Shown: piece after piece, positions 24,561-34,050 of the stretch | How positions within the stretch are numbered: the stretch's first letter is position 1 | Layout of the letters: every line of letters begins with the position of its first letter | The notes under the pieces: generated by a model | Databases searched by the model: none | Seen by the model: the letters and a program-made list of their open reading frames with translations, nothing else | Told to the model about the DNA's origin: nothing | DNA from: Dendronalium phyllosphericum CENA369 | Lineage (GTDB): Bacteria; Cyanobacteriota; Cyanobacteriia; Cyanobacteriales; Nostocaceae | Assembly (NCBI RefSeq): GCF_016056275.1 | Contig: NZ_JAECZA010000236.1 | Location: 1-49,880, forward strand | Direction: 5' to 3' | DNA: 49,880 bases | Made by a program: the position numbers and the translations under genes

Positions 24561-25679
24561 ATGAATCCAATTAACAAGCACGAAAAAATGAAGTCCTTAA
24601 ATAATCTGTCTTATCGCATTGTTGCTATTGCTGGGGAAGGAATTGGCCCAGAAGTTGTAAAAGCTTCTTTAAAAGTTTTGCAACTTGTTGTAAAACTTGA
24701 AGGATTTAGCTTGCAAGTAGACTATGGTTGGCTTGGTTCAACAGCCTTAGAAAAATTTGGCAGTTACTTTCCTCAAGCCACAATTGAGCTATGCAATGGT
24801 GCTAATGGAATTGTATTCGGTGCGGTTACTCAGGGTGGACTGTTAGAACTGCGAAAGCACTACGACTTTTTTTGCAATTTGCGTCCAATTCGGCTTGCGA
24901 ACAGTTTGGTGCATAAATCTAGCCTCCGACCAGAAAAAATTCAAGGACTCGATATACTCATCGTTCGAGAACTAGTCAGTGGCATTTATTTTGGCCCTGC
25001 GGGAAGATCCGGTGATGAAAAGGGCGCTTATGGCTACCATACCATGCTCTATTACGATGAAGAGATTCGGCGGATAGCTCGTCAAGCCTTGCACAAAGCT
25101 CAACAGCGCCGGAGATTGCTGACTGTAGCTCACAAAGAAAATGCCTTACCTCATTTGCCTTGGACTCGTTTAGTGCAAGAAGAAGCTAAACAGTTTCCAG
25201 ATGTTGTTGTCGAACCAATGCTAGTAGATAACTTAGCTATGCAAATGGTTCTAAATCCTCAGAGATTTGATGTCATTTTGGCAGGCAATATGTTTGGGGA
25301 TATTCTTAGCGATATTGGTGGAGCGTTAGTTGGTTCGCTTGGCTTATTAGGATCGGCGAGTCTGAATGCTGATGGATTTGGACTATACGAAGCAGTTCAC
25401 GGTACAGCCCCAGATATCGCGGGCAAAGGAATTGCTAATCCTTTGGGAACTCTGGAAGCTTGTGTTTTAATGCTCCAGCAGTGGGGAGAAGTAAGGGCTG
25501 CCCAAAGAATTATGGCAGCGCAAGAGCGAGTTTTAGCTAAAGGATATCGGACAGCTGATTTGTCTCCACAAGGAGCAGAAATTTTGGTCAATACTGAACA
25601 ATTAATTGACCTTTTACTAGAAGAACTTGACAGCAAGCAACATTCGGAATTGGGGGTGTTATATGAGTCATTTAAATAG
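24561..25679 (+). CDS. hphB: 3-isopropylmalate dehydrogenase-like enzyme HphB
   Basis: About 372 residues of the isocitrate/isopropylmalate dehydrogenase family. NAD- and substrate-binding landmarks are there: [41 protein letters not shown] (LeuB has RELTGGIYFG), the catalytic Lys in [24 protein letters not shown], and [20 protein letters not shown]. In homophenylalanine biosynthesis, HphB oxidises and decarboxylates 3-benzylmalate to 2-oxo-4-phenylbutanoate, as established for Nostoc punctiforme enzymes. A LeuB role cannot be excluded from sequence alone, but the location with hphCD, hphA and NRPS genes favours Hph. The start is ambiguous: ATG 24561 or a TTG at 24537. The stop overlaps the hphCD start by 17 bp, implying translational coupling. 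Confidence 0.9.
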   Translation: MNPINKHEKMKSLNNLSYRIVAIAGEGIGPEVVKASLKVLQLVVKLEGFSLQVDYGWLGSTALEKFGSYFPQATIELCNGANGIVFGAVTQGGLLELRKHYDFFCNLRPIRLANSLVHKSSLRPEKIQGLDILIVRELVSGIYFGPAGRSGDEKGAYGYHTMLYYDEEIRRIARQALHKAQQRRRLLTVAHKENALPHLPWTRLVQEEAKQFPDVVVEPMLVDNLAMQMVLNPQRFDVILAGNMFGDILSDIGGALVGSLGLLGSASLNADGFGLYEAVHGTAPDIAGKGIANPLGTLEACVLMLQQWGEVRAAQRIMAAQERVLAKGYRTADLSPQGAEILVNTEQLIDLLLEELDSKQHSELGVLYESFK

Positions 25680-27372
25680 AGTTTTACACTTAGGAGATGA
25701 TATCAATACCGATGATATTATTCCTGCTAATCGAGGAACAACAGACGATCCTGACTATTTAAAACAATACGCTTTAGAACATCTGATTGGAGTCGGGGAG
25801 TTACTGAAATATAATGCGATCGCAGCTGGAGAAAATTTTGGCTGTGGTTCGAGTCGAGAAATTGCTCCTGTTGCCCTGAAAGCCGCAGGAATTGAAAAGA
25901 TTCAGGCGAAATCCTTTGCAGAAATTTTTTATCGCAATAGCATCAACATTGGACTGCCCCTAGAAATTTTGGGAGAAAAACAACAGAATCCTGTAGTATA
26001 TGCGATCGCCCAAGCAGGTGGACTGATAACCTTTAATCAAATGCGTCGTCAGGGAAAAATCAGCATTCCTAAGAGCGTAACTCCCAAACGACCCATGACT
26101 TTAGTCGAAAAACTCTTAGCTCAAGCCTCCGGTAATACCTACGTCCGTCCAGGAGAAGTAGTTTTTGCCCAGGTCGATTTAGCTCTATCTCATGATGCCG
26201 TGGCTGCACCTGTAGCCAAGACATTTTATAAACACTATGGCGAAGATGCCAAGCTGTGGGATGCTCAACGGGTGGTTTTGGTAGCGGATCATTTTATCCA
26301 AGTCAATGATATCCGTGCTGACCAGAAAGCCAATCTTATGTATGAACAGATGGTTGAGTTTGCCAAAGACCAAGGCTGTCATTTGTTTGATATGGTCTCC
26401 CCAGGCGAAGCAGCAGGCATCTGTCACGTATTACTGCCAGAAAAAGGATTTGTCCGACCAGGAATGATAATTGCTGGTACAGATTCCCATACCTGTACCT
26501 ACGGGGCATTAGGAGCCTTTTCCACAGGGGTCGGAACTACAGATATGGCGAATATCTATGCGATGGGAGATATGTGGATTCGCGTTCCACCAACAATAGT
26601 ATTCGAGTTGTCTGGAACCCTACCTCCCTATATCAGTGCCAAAGATATTATCTTGTTTATTCTGGGGCAAATCGGCTGTGCTGGCGCTACCAGTAAAGTG
26701 ATGGAGTTTCGCGGGTCAATTCTCGCACAACTGCCTTTTGATGAACGCTTGACGCTAGCCAATATGGCCGTTGAGTGTGGTGCTATCTGTGGCTTGATTG
26801 TGCCTGACGACACTACGCGAAATTATGTGAAAAGTCGCTCTGCACAGGAATTTACAGAAATTATTGCCGATTCTGATGCTGAATACGAAAAGGTGTATCA
26901 ATTTGACCTGAGTAATCTAGAACCGCAAGTTGCCCGTCCGCCAAAACCAGATCGAGTAGTAGCGATTAGCGAGTTAGAAGAAGTTCCCATTACCAAAGCT
27001 TTTATTGGTTCTTGTACAGGCGGCAAACTCTACGATTTAGCTCAGGCTGCTGAAGTTTTGCAAGGTCGGCAACTGGCAGACGGCGTGAAATTGTTTATAG
27101 TCCCGGCAAGCATGGAAATCCGAGAACAAGCCCAAAAGTTAGGCTATCTCGATATTTTTGCCCAAGCCGGCGCACAAATTCTCAAGACAGGTTGCGGAGC
27201 TTGTATCAATTCTGGAATTGGAGTTTTGGACAAAGAAGAAACCGGGATTTATGCAACTAATCGTAATTTTAAAGGACGCAGTGGCGATCCTACAGGCAAA
27301 AACTATTTAGCCTCTCCAAGAACGGTGGCGATCTCAGCTGTCAAAGGCAAAATTAGCCACTCTCTTGATTAA
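25663..27372 (+). CDS. hphCD: Fused isopropylmalate dehydratase-like enzyme HphCD
   Basis: A single 569-residue protein carries both aconitase-type subunits in the order small-large. Residues 1 to about 165 are LeuD-like ([36 protein letters not shown]). From about 170 on it is LeuC-like ([49 protein letters not shown]). The three cysteines for the [4Fe-4S] cluster are in FIGSCTGGK and [11 protein letters not shown]. The normal leucine enzyme has two separate proteins, so the fusion marks the specialised version. It isomerises 2-benzylmalate to 3-benzylmalate. The ATG at 25663 ([13 protein letters not shown]) overlaps hphB; an earlier in-frame codon at 25627 would extend into hphB without reason. 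It is followed after 20 bp by aptA. Confidence 0.92.
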   Translation: MSHLNRVLHLGDDINTDDIIPANRGTTDDPDYLKQYALEHLIGVGELLKYNAIAAGENFGCGSSREIAPVALKAAGIEKIQAKSFAEIFYRNSINIGLPLEILGEKQQNPVVYAIAQAGGLITFNQMRRQGKISIPKSVTPKRPMTLVEKLLAQASGNTYVRPGEVVFAQVDLALSHDAVAAPVAKTFYKHYGEDAKLWDAQRVVLVADHFIQVNDIRADQKANLMYEQMVEFAKDQGCHLFDMVSPGEAAGICHVLLPEKGFVRPGMIIAGTDSHTCTYGALGAFSTGVGTTDMANIYAMGDMWIRVPPTIVFELSGTLPPYISAKDIILFILGQIGCAGATSKVMEFRGSILAQLPFDERLTLANMAVECGAICGLIVPDDTTRNYVKSRSAQEFTEIIADSDAEYEKVYQFDLSNLEPQVARPPKPDRVVAISELEEVPITKAFIGSCTGGKLYDLAQAAEVLQGRQLADGVKLFIVPASMEIREQAQKLGYLDIFAQAGAQILKTGCGACINSGIGVLDKEETGIYATNRNFKGRSGDPTGKNYLASPRTVAISAVKGKISHSLD

Positions 27373-27392
27373 AAATAAAGCTACTAATTTAT

Positions 27393-30300
27393 ATGAAAGA
27401 AATGGCGATCGACTCTACTCATGATATTCAGAATTTGTCTGCTTTAACCGAGCAGGAACGACACAAAATATTGATGGAATGGAATGATACAAAGGTAGAT
27501 TATCCTAAACATTTGTGCATACATGAATTATTTGCAGCACAAGTGGAAAAAACTCCAGACAATATTGCTGTTGTCTTCGATGAACAGAAACTTACTTATC
27601 AAGAGTTGAATCGCCGAGCCAACAAAGTAGCTCATTATCTACAATCTCTGGGTGTAGGGAAAGAAGTTCTAGTAGGGATTTGTGTTGAGCGTTCCCTAGA
27701 TGCGATCGCTGGGTTATTGGGAATTCTCAAGGCGGGTGGCGCGTATCTTCCATTAGATCCAACCTATCCCAAAGAACGTTTATCGTTCATGTTGTCAGAT
27801 TCACAAGTGCAAGTGCTGTTAACTCAGCAGAAGTTTGTTGATGAATTTTCTGCAAGCGGGGTGAAGACAGTTTGTTTGGATAGTAATTGGGAATCAATTA
27901 ACAGCAAAAGTCAAGAAAATCCCTCTAGCGATATGACGGCGGAAAATCTCGCTTATGTGATTTATACATCGGGGTCAACAGGAACGCCCAAAGGCGTGCT
28001 GATTCAACATCAAGGTGTATGCAATCTTGCCCAAGCACAAGTGAAATTGTTTGATGTAAAGCCACAAAGCCGTGTTCTTCAGTTTGCTTCTTTCAGCTTT
28101 GATGCTTCCGTTTGGGAAATTGTCATGGCTTTGGGTTCTGGAGCTAGTCTTTACATGGGAACTCAAGATTCCTTGCGCCCAGGAGCAGATTTAATAAAAT
28201 TTTTGCGGGAGCATTCAATCGCTCACGTCACACTACCACCCACAGCACTAGCAGCTTTACCAGTAGAGGAATTGCCAAACTTACAAACTCTCATCGTTGC
28301 TGGAGAAGCTTGTAATCCTAAGCTGATAGCTCAATGGTCACAAGGGCGGCGTTTTTTTAATGCTTACGGGCCAACGGAATCAACAGTTTGTGCCACAGTT
28401 GCAGAATGTCATGCTAGGGATACTCAAGCAACCATTGGTAGAGCGATCGCTAATACCCAAGTTTATATCCTCGATAGCCATTTGCAACCCGTTCCTATTG
28501 GGACTCCTGGCGAATTATATATTGGTGGCGACGGCTTGGCCAGAGGCTATTTGAACCGTCCAGAGTTAACTAAAGAAAGATTTATCCCCAATCCGTTTAT
28601 CAATTCAAAATTCAAAATTCAAAATTCAAAATTATATAAAACTGGAGATTTGGCGCGTTATTTACCAGACGGGAATATTGAATTTCTAGGACGAGTTGAT
28701 AATCAAGTAAAGATTCGCGGCTTCCGCATTGAACTGGATGAAATCGAGAAGCTTTTAATTCAACACCCAGATGTCAAACAAGTAGCTGTAATTGCCCGTG
28801 AAGACATTCCTGGTGACAAACGGCTTGTTGCTTATATAGTCCTGAATCAAAAACCAGAAGCAATTATCGCTACCCTTAAACGCTTTCTGGAAGAAAAGCT
28901 GCCTAAATATATGGTTCCTGGGGTATTTGTGATTTTAGATTCTTTACCCCTGACTCCAAATGGTAAAGTAGATCGGCAAAATCTACCAAAGGGCGATCGC
29001 ACCCGCCCCGACCTCGAAGAAACCTTTATCGCACCGCGTAACCCAATTGAAGAAAAACTAGCAAGCATCTGGGCTGAGTTACTGGGAATTGAGCCGATAG
29101 GAATCAATGACAATTTTTTCAATTTGGGCGGTCATTCCTTAATCGCAGCGCAAATGCTTTCCCGCATCCGCGATAGTTTTCAAGTCGAGTTATTCTTTCA
29201 CCACATCTTCGCCAACCCCACCATAGCGGGTTTAGCTGCGCTGATTGAACAGCCCAACCACCTCCAGCAGCAATTACAACGTCCTGCAATCCAACCAGTT
29301 CCACGCTCAGAATACTTACCAGCTTCCTTCGCTCAAGAGCGAGTGCATTTCATTCAAGAAGTAGCACCGGAAGGTAGCGCCTATCAAGCTCAGGTAACTC
29401 TGCGATTCACCGGGCAACTTAATATTGCAGCATTAGAACAATGTCTTAGTGAGATTGTCCGACGACATGAAATCTTCCGCACGACTTTTCCCGCCGCAGA
29501 TGGACGCTTATTTCAAGTAATCCATCCAGCCTGGCCAGTCAACTTAAAAGTGGTAGATGTCCAGACTGTTCCTGAGTCCGAGCAAGAAGCAGAAATTCAG
29601 CGTTTATTTGACGCAGAGGTGCAGAAGCCTTTTTACTTAGATAAACTGCCGTTAGTTAGGTGGTTATTGTTGAAGTTGAGCGACCAAGAACATCTGTTAA
29701 TCCACATCGAACATCACATGGTTCATGATGGTTGGTCTTTCAACAATGTATTTTTGAATGAGTTTCTCGCACTTTATCAAGCCTTTTGTTTAAATAATCC
29801 TTCGCCATTACCAGAATTAACACTCCAATTTGCCGACTATGCCCATTGGCAGCGAGAGTGGGTGAAAAGCGAGGAAGCCCAAGCTCAGTTAGCTTTTTGG
29901 CAGCAAAAATTATCTGGCAGTCCGCCTCTGTTGGAATTACCCTACGATCGCCCCCGACCAGTAGAACAAACTTACAATGGCACTCAAATTAGGGTAGAGT
30001 TGCCTATTACTTTGTGCGAATCTTTGAGAGTTCTCAGCCGTCAAGAGCGAACTACTTTATTCATGACCACGCTGGCGGCTTTTTTAATAATATTACGCCG
30101 TTACACCGCACAAGACGATCTGTGTGTGGGTACAGCTGTTGCTAATCGGCGGATGCGCGAGACAGAACAATTAATTGGCATGATTGTCAATAATTTGGTA
30201 TTACGCACCGATTTGTCTAGCGATCCTACGTTTAGGGAGTTATTAGAGCGAGTCCGCCAAGTCACGCTAGAAGCCTTTGCTAATGAAGATTTACCCTTCG

Positions 30301-33300
30301 ATAAGGTCGTGGAAGTTCTCAAGCCAATCCGGAACTTAAGTTATAATCCCCTATTTCAAGTGATGTTTAGCTTCCATGATTCTCCCCGGCCTGACTTAAC
30401 TCTCCCAGGTTTGAAGATCGCAACAAATGTAGCCCTCAGCAACAAATCAACAAAGTTTGATTTAGATGTCGTTTTAATTCCGCAATATGGCGAAGGGAAA
30501 GGAATTACAGCGATTTGGGAATATAACACCGATTTATTCGACGCTGCCACAATCCAGCAAATGGTAGAGCAGTATCAAAATTTACTAGAAAAGATTGTTG
30601 TTAACCCAGAGCAGCAAATTTCCGTTCTACCACTGCTAACCCAGTCTCAGCAGCAATTATTGATGGAGTGGAATCAGACTCACAAAGAGTATTCCACTAA
30701 TGAATGTATCCATAAGTTGTTTGAGGCTCAGGTAGAGTTAACGCCGGATGCTGTAGCTGTAGAGCAGGATGGTAAAAAATTAACTTACCGTGAATTGAGC
30801 GATCGCGCCAACAAAATCGCCCACTATCTACAAAGTTTGGGAGTCAAGCCAGAAACCCTAGTTGGTATCTGCGTTGAGCGTTCCCTAGACGCGATCGCTG
30901 GCTTACTCGGCATTCTCAAAGCTGGTGGTGCTTACGTTCCCCTTGACCCTGCTTATCCCCAAGAGCGAATCGCGGAAATTATCACAGATACGCAACTCGG
31001 CTTTTTGCTGACGCAAGATAAATTCCAAGAAAAATTGCTAGGTTATACCGGAAAAACAATTTGTTTAGATACCGATTGGAAATTAATCGCGCCACAAAGT
31101 ACAGCCAACCCAATTAGCGAAGTTCAACTAAATAACCTGGCTTACATTATCTACACCTCTGGTTCTACAGGTAAACCCAAGGGTGTAACAATCGAACATC
31201 GCTCATTGATGAATTTTGTCATCACTGCCATTAATGAATATGGCATCAAAGCCAGCGATAAAGTTCTGCAATTTGCATCTATTTGCTTTGATACATCAAT
31301 AGAAGAAATCTTTCCTTGTTTGTGCGTCGGTGCAACCTTAGTTTTACGCACTGAAGAAATACTCAACTCCAGCGAGGATTTTTGGCGGTATTGCCAAAAA
31401 TGGCAGTTAACTGTTTTGGATTTGCCGACAGCATACTGGCATCAGTTAGTAACAGAACTTAAGCCTCAAGATTCTCGCATTTTTGAAGGTTTGAGAACTG
31501 TAATTATTGGTGGTGAAGCAGTTCAAGTAGAAAAAGTGCAGCATTGGCACAGTAGTGTTGCTCATCTTTCCCCAGTACCGCAATTATTCAATACTTACGG
31601 GCCGACAGAGGCAACGGTTATCACCACATTAGAACGCTTAACCCCAGAAGCCACCTCTGTTAGTATTGGACGACCCATTAGCAATGCTCAGGTGTATGTT
31701 TTAGATCGATATCACCAACCTGTACCGATAGGGGTTCCGGGAGAACTGCATATTGGTGGAACAGGATTAGCTAGAGGATATTGGCAACGTCCTGAGTTAA
31801 CAAACGAAAAATTTATTGAGAAGGTAGGAGGGAGCGGTTCAGCTTCGCTCACCGACCAGAGGCAGGAGGCAGAAGGCAGTAAACTTTACAAAACTGGGGA
31901 TTTAGTAAGGTTTCGTGTCGATGGCTGTCTAGAATATCTCGGACGAGTTGACAATCAGGTGAAGATTCGCGGTTTCCGCATTGAATTGGGCGAAATTGAA
32001 GCGGTATTGAGACAACACCCACAAGTATTGCAAGCTGTTGTCATTGCTCATGAAGACACCCCCGGACAAAAGCGGCTTGTGGCTTACGTTGTAACTCAAA
32101 AACCGCAACCAACCACTAATGAATTACGCGATTTCCTCAAGCAGAAGCTACCTCATTACATGGTTCCGGCTGCGTTCGTGGTGCTGGAAAGCATACCGAT
32201 GACTTCCAACCAAAAGGTAGACTACCGCGCTCTACCTATACCCGATTTTTCTCGCAGTGCAGAAGATAAATTTATTGCACCTCGCACGCTGATAGAAGAG
32301 AAATTAGTGGCGATTTGGTCGGAAGTTTTAAGAATCGAAAATGTTGGCATCCACGATAACTTCTTTGAACTGGGTGGAGATTCCATTCTCAGCATTCAGT
32401 TAATTTCCAAAGCTAACCAAGCAGGTATTCAAATTGCTGCAAAACAGCTATTTAAGTATCAAACCATTGCTGAGTTAGCGACTGTAGCAGGTATCACTCG
32501 CCAAATCAACGCCGAACAAGGCTTAGTAACTGGTGCTGTAGCGTTGACACCGATTCAACATTGGTTCTTCGAGCAGAAATTATCCGAACAGCATTACTTT
32601 AACCAGTCTGCACTGCTAGAAGTGCCGTCAGATTTGCAACCTGAACTATTGCAGCAAATAATTCAGCAATTGTTAGCGCATCATGATGCTTTGCGTCTGC
32701 GGTTTGTGCAGGAAGGGGAAAACTGGGAGCAAATTAACGCCGCGACACAGCAATCTGTACCATTGAGCGTCTTTGATTTATCGCACCTTTCGCCAGCAGA
32801 ACAGCAAAAAGCGATCGCCACTAAAGATGTTGAACTCCAGGCTAGTTTGGATTTGGCTACAGGAGCGATCGCACGAGTCGCATTATTTCAATTAGGCAAG
32901 AATCAACCAAGTTGTTTACTCTTCATCATCCATCACTTAGCAGTCGATGGCGTTTCTTGGCGGATTTTGCTGGAAGACTTAGCTACTGCTTACCAACAAA
33001 TTAGTCGGGGCGACGCTATTAAATTACCAGCGAAAACAACCTCTTGGCAATATTGGAGCGATCGCTTAACAGAATATGCCCAAACACAAGCCGTCAAACA
33101 GTTGGATTACTGGCTGAGTCAATCTAGCCTTCAAGTTAGAGACTTACCTGTAGACTATCCTTCTGGAAAAGAAAACAACACTGTAGCCTCAACTGCGTCT
33201 GTGACACTTGCTTTAAACGAAGAACAGACACGCGCCCTTTTACAAGATGTACCCTCTGCTTACAACACTCAAATTAATGATGTGTTATTAACTGCCCTAG

Positions 33301-33947
33301 TACAAAGCTTTACTCAGTGGACAGGCGAAAGTTCTTTATTAATTGATTTGGAAGGACATGGAAGAGAAGACTTATTTGACGATGTAGACTTGTCCCGTAC
33401 TGTCGGTTGGTTTACTACGTTGTTCCCCGTTGGCTTACAGTTAGGAGAAATTGAGCATCCCGGAGAAGCTTTAAAGTCAATCAAAGAACAACTGCGGCGC
33501 ATTCCTAACCGAGGAATTGGTTATGGTGTATTGCGATATTTGCACCAAAACAGCACAATTCGGGAAAAATTACACTCTCTACCCACAGCACAAGTTAGTT
33601 TTAATTACCTGGGACAATTCGATCGAGTGCTGAAAGCATCTGAAGTTTTAGGTTTGGCTAAAGAATTCAAATCCGAACAAAGCTTACTTAATCAACGCAG
33701 CCACCTGTTCGGAATAAGCGGCTTTATTCGTGGAGGAAAACTCGAAATGACTTGGGCTTATAGCGAGAAAATTCACAAGCAAGACACCATTGAACGGTTA
33801 GCTTCAGGATTTATAGAAGCACTAAAAAACCTAATTGCTCACTGTCAATCAAAAGATTCTCAAAGCTATACCCCATCTGATTTTTCAGCAGCAAAACTCA
33901 ATCAAAAACAGCTTGATAAATTCCTAGCCAAACTCAACAAAAAGTAG
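27393..33947 (+). CDS. aptA: Anabaenopeptin-type peptide synthetase AptA (A-PCP-C-A-PCP-E)
   Basis: The 2184-residue loading protein. In order: A1 (about 25-520, core YTSGSTGTPKG near 190), PCP1 (DNFFNLGGHSL near 571), C (from about 640, HHMVHDGWS near 774), A2 (about 1090-1590), PCP2 (DNFFELGGDSI near 1654) and E (from about 1719, HHLAVDGVSW near 1847). The LGGDS form of PCP2 fits a carrier before an epimerase. Read against GrsA, the A1 pocket is DAWTIAAVC(K), a Phe-type code; A2 is DTEDIGTVI(K), the Lys code known from anabaenopeptin systems. So an aromatic starter is joined to Lys, which E turns to D-Lys; the first residue would become the ureido-linked side chain. Both A domains carry repeat-derived insertions just before LYKTGDL (28600-28631 and 31819-31881). 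Confidence 0.92.
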   Translation: MKEMAIDSTHDIQNLSALTEQERHKILMEWNDTKVDYPKHLCIHELFAAQVEKTPDNIAVVFDEQKLTYQELNRRANKVAHYLQSLGVGKEVLVGICVERSLDAIAGLLGILKAGGAYLPLDPTYPKERLSFMLSDSQVQVLLTQQKFVDEFSASGVKTVCLDSNWESINSKSQENPSSDMTAENLAYVIYTSGSTGTPKGVLIQHQGVCNLAQAQVKLFDVKPQSRVLQFASFSFDASVWEIVMALGSGASLYMGTQDSLRPGADLIKFLREHSIAHVTLPPTALAALPVEELPNLQTLIVAGEACNPKLIAQWSQGRRFFNAYGPTESTVCATVAECHARDTQATIGRAIANTQVYILDSHLQPVPIGTPGELYIGGDGLARGYLNRPELTKERFIPNPFINSKFKIQNSKLYKTGDLARYLPDGNIEFLGRVDNQVKIRGFRIELDEIEKLLIQHPDVKQVAVIAREDIPGDKRLVAYIVLNQKPEAIIATLKRFLEEKLPKYMVPGVFVILDSLPLTPNGKVDRQNLPKGDRTRPDLEETFIAPRNPIEEKLASIWAELLGIEPIGINDNFFNLGGHSLIAAQMLSRIRDSFQVELFFHHIFANPTIAGLAALIEQPNHLQQQLQRPAIQPVPRSEYLPASFAQERVHFIQEVAPEGSAYQAQVTLRFTGQLNIAALEQCLSEIVRRHEIFRTTFPAADGRLFQVIHPAWPVNLKVVDVQTVPESEQEAEIQRLFDAEVQKPFYLDKLPLVRWLLLKLSDQEHLLIHIEHHMVHDGWSFNNVFLNEFLALYQAFCLNNPSPLPELTLQFADYAHWQREWVKSEEAQAQLAFWQQKLSGSPPLLELPYDRPRPVEQTYNGTQIRVELPITLCESLRVLSRQERTTLFMTTLAAFLIILRRYTAQDDLCVGTAVANRRMRETEQLIGMIVNNLVLRTDLSSDPTFRELLERVRQVTLEAFANEDLPFDKVVEVLKPIRNLSYNPLFQVMFSFHDSPRPDLTLPGLKIATNVALSNKSTKFDLDVVLIPQYGEGKGITAIWEYNTDLFDAATIQQMVEQYQNLLEKIVVNPEQQISVLPLLTQSQQQLLMEWNQTHKEYSTNECIHKLFEAQVELTPDAVAVEQDGKKLTYRELSDRANKIAHYLQSLGVKPETLVGICVERSLDAIAGLLGILKAGGAYVPLDPAYPQERIAEIITDTQLGFLLTQDKFQEKLLGYTGKTICLDTDWKLIAPQSTANPISEVQLNNLAYIIYTSGSTGKPKGVTIEHRSLMNFVITAINEYGIKASDKVLQFASICFDTSIEEIFPCLCVGATLVLRTEEILNSSEDFWRYCQKWQLTVLDLPTAYWHQLVTELKPQDSRIFEGLRTVIIGGEAVQVEKVQHWHSSVAHLSPVPQLFNTYGPTEATVITTLERLTPEATSVSIGRPISNAQVYVLDRYHQPVPIGVPGELHIGGTGLARGYWQRPELTNEKFIEKVGGSGSASLTDQRQEAEGSKLYKTGDLVRFRVDGCLEYLGRVDNQVKIRGFRIELGEIEAVLRQHPQVLQAVVIAHEDTPGQKRLVAYVVTQKPQPTTNELRDFLKQKLPHYMVPAAFVVLESIPMTSNQKVDYRALPIPDFSRSAEDKFIAPRTLIEEKLVAIWSEVLRIENVGIHDNFFELGGDSILSIQLISKANQAGIQIAAKQLFKYQTIAELATVAGITRQINAEQGLVTGAVALTPIQHWFFEQKLSEQHYFNQSALLEVPSDLQPELLQQIIQQLLAHHDALRLRFVQEGENWEQINAATQQSVPLSVFDLSHLSPAEQQKAIATKDVELQASLDLATGAIARVALFQLGKNQPSCLLFIIHHLAVDGVSWRILLEDLATAYQQISRGDAIKLPAKTTSWQYWSDRLTEYAQTQAVKQLDYWLSQSSLQVRDLPVDYPSGKENNTVASTASVTLALNEEQTRALLQDVPSAYNTQINDVLLTALVQSFTQWTGESSLLIDLEGHGREDLFDDVDLSRTVGWFTTLFPVGLQLGEIEHPGEALKSIKEQLRRIPNRGIGYGVLRYLHQNSTIREKLHSLPTAQVSFNYLGQFDRVLKASEVLGLAKEFKSEQSLLNQRSHLFGISGFIRGGKLEMTWAYSEKIHKQDTIERLASGFIEALKNLIAHCQSKDSQSYTPSDFSAAKLNQKQLDKFLAKLNKK
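28596..28631. repeat. TTCAAAA heptamer repeat inside aptA A1
   Basis: Tandem copies of ATTCAAA/TTCAAAA fill this stretch and are translated in frame as KFKIQNSKFKIQNSK between NPFIN and LYKTGDL. The same heptamer is a known intergenic short tandem repeat type of Nostocales. Frame is preserved, so the domain is probably active. Confidence 0.85.
31819..31883. repeat. Repeat-derived insertion inside aptA A2
   Basis: The stretch GAAGGTAGGAGGGAGCGG through GAGGCAGGAGGCAGAAGGCAG is translated in frame as VGGSGSASLTDQRQEAEGSK, between NEKFIE and LYKTGDL. GGAGGCAGG-type DNA occurs also between genes (1732-1750). The position is equivalent to that of the insertion in A1. Confidence 0.65.
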
Positions 33948-34050
33948 TCATTAGTCCATAGTCAAAAGTTATTTTCCTCTGCTCCCTCATCTCCCTCATC
34001 TCCCCCCACTCCCCAGTCCCTAGTCACCAGTCCCCAATTCATAGGTAATT
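33948..34050. repeat. Short tandem repeats between aptA and aptB
   Basis: Pyrimidine-rich heptamers (CTCCCTCATCTCCCTCATCT, then CCCAGTCCCTAGTCACCAGT) fill the 103 bp between the two genes. aptB follows without a strong Shine-Dalgarno. The stretch has no visible function beyond spacing. Confidence 0.75.

Noticed and set aside
25397-25636. Minus-strand frames inside hphB, aptA and aptC
   Set aside because: They lie antisense to well-conserved catalytic domains and have no RBS or family resemblance.
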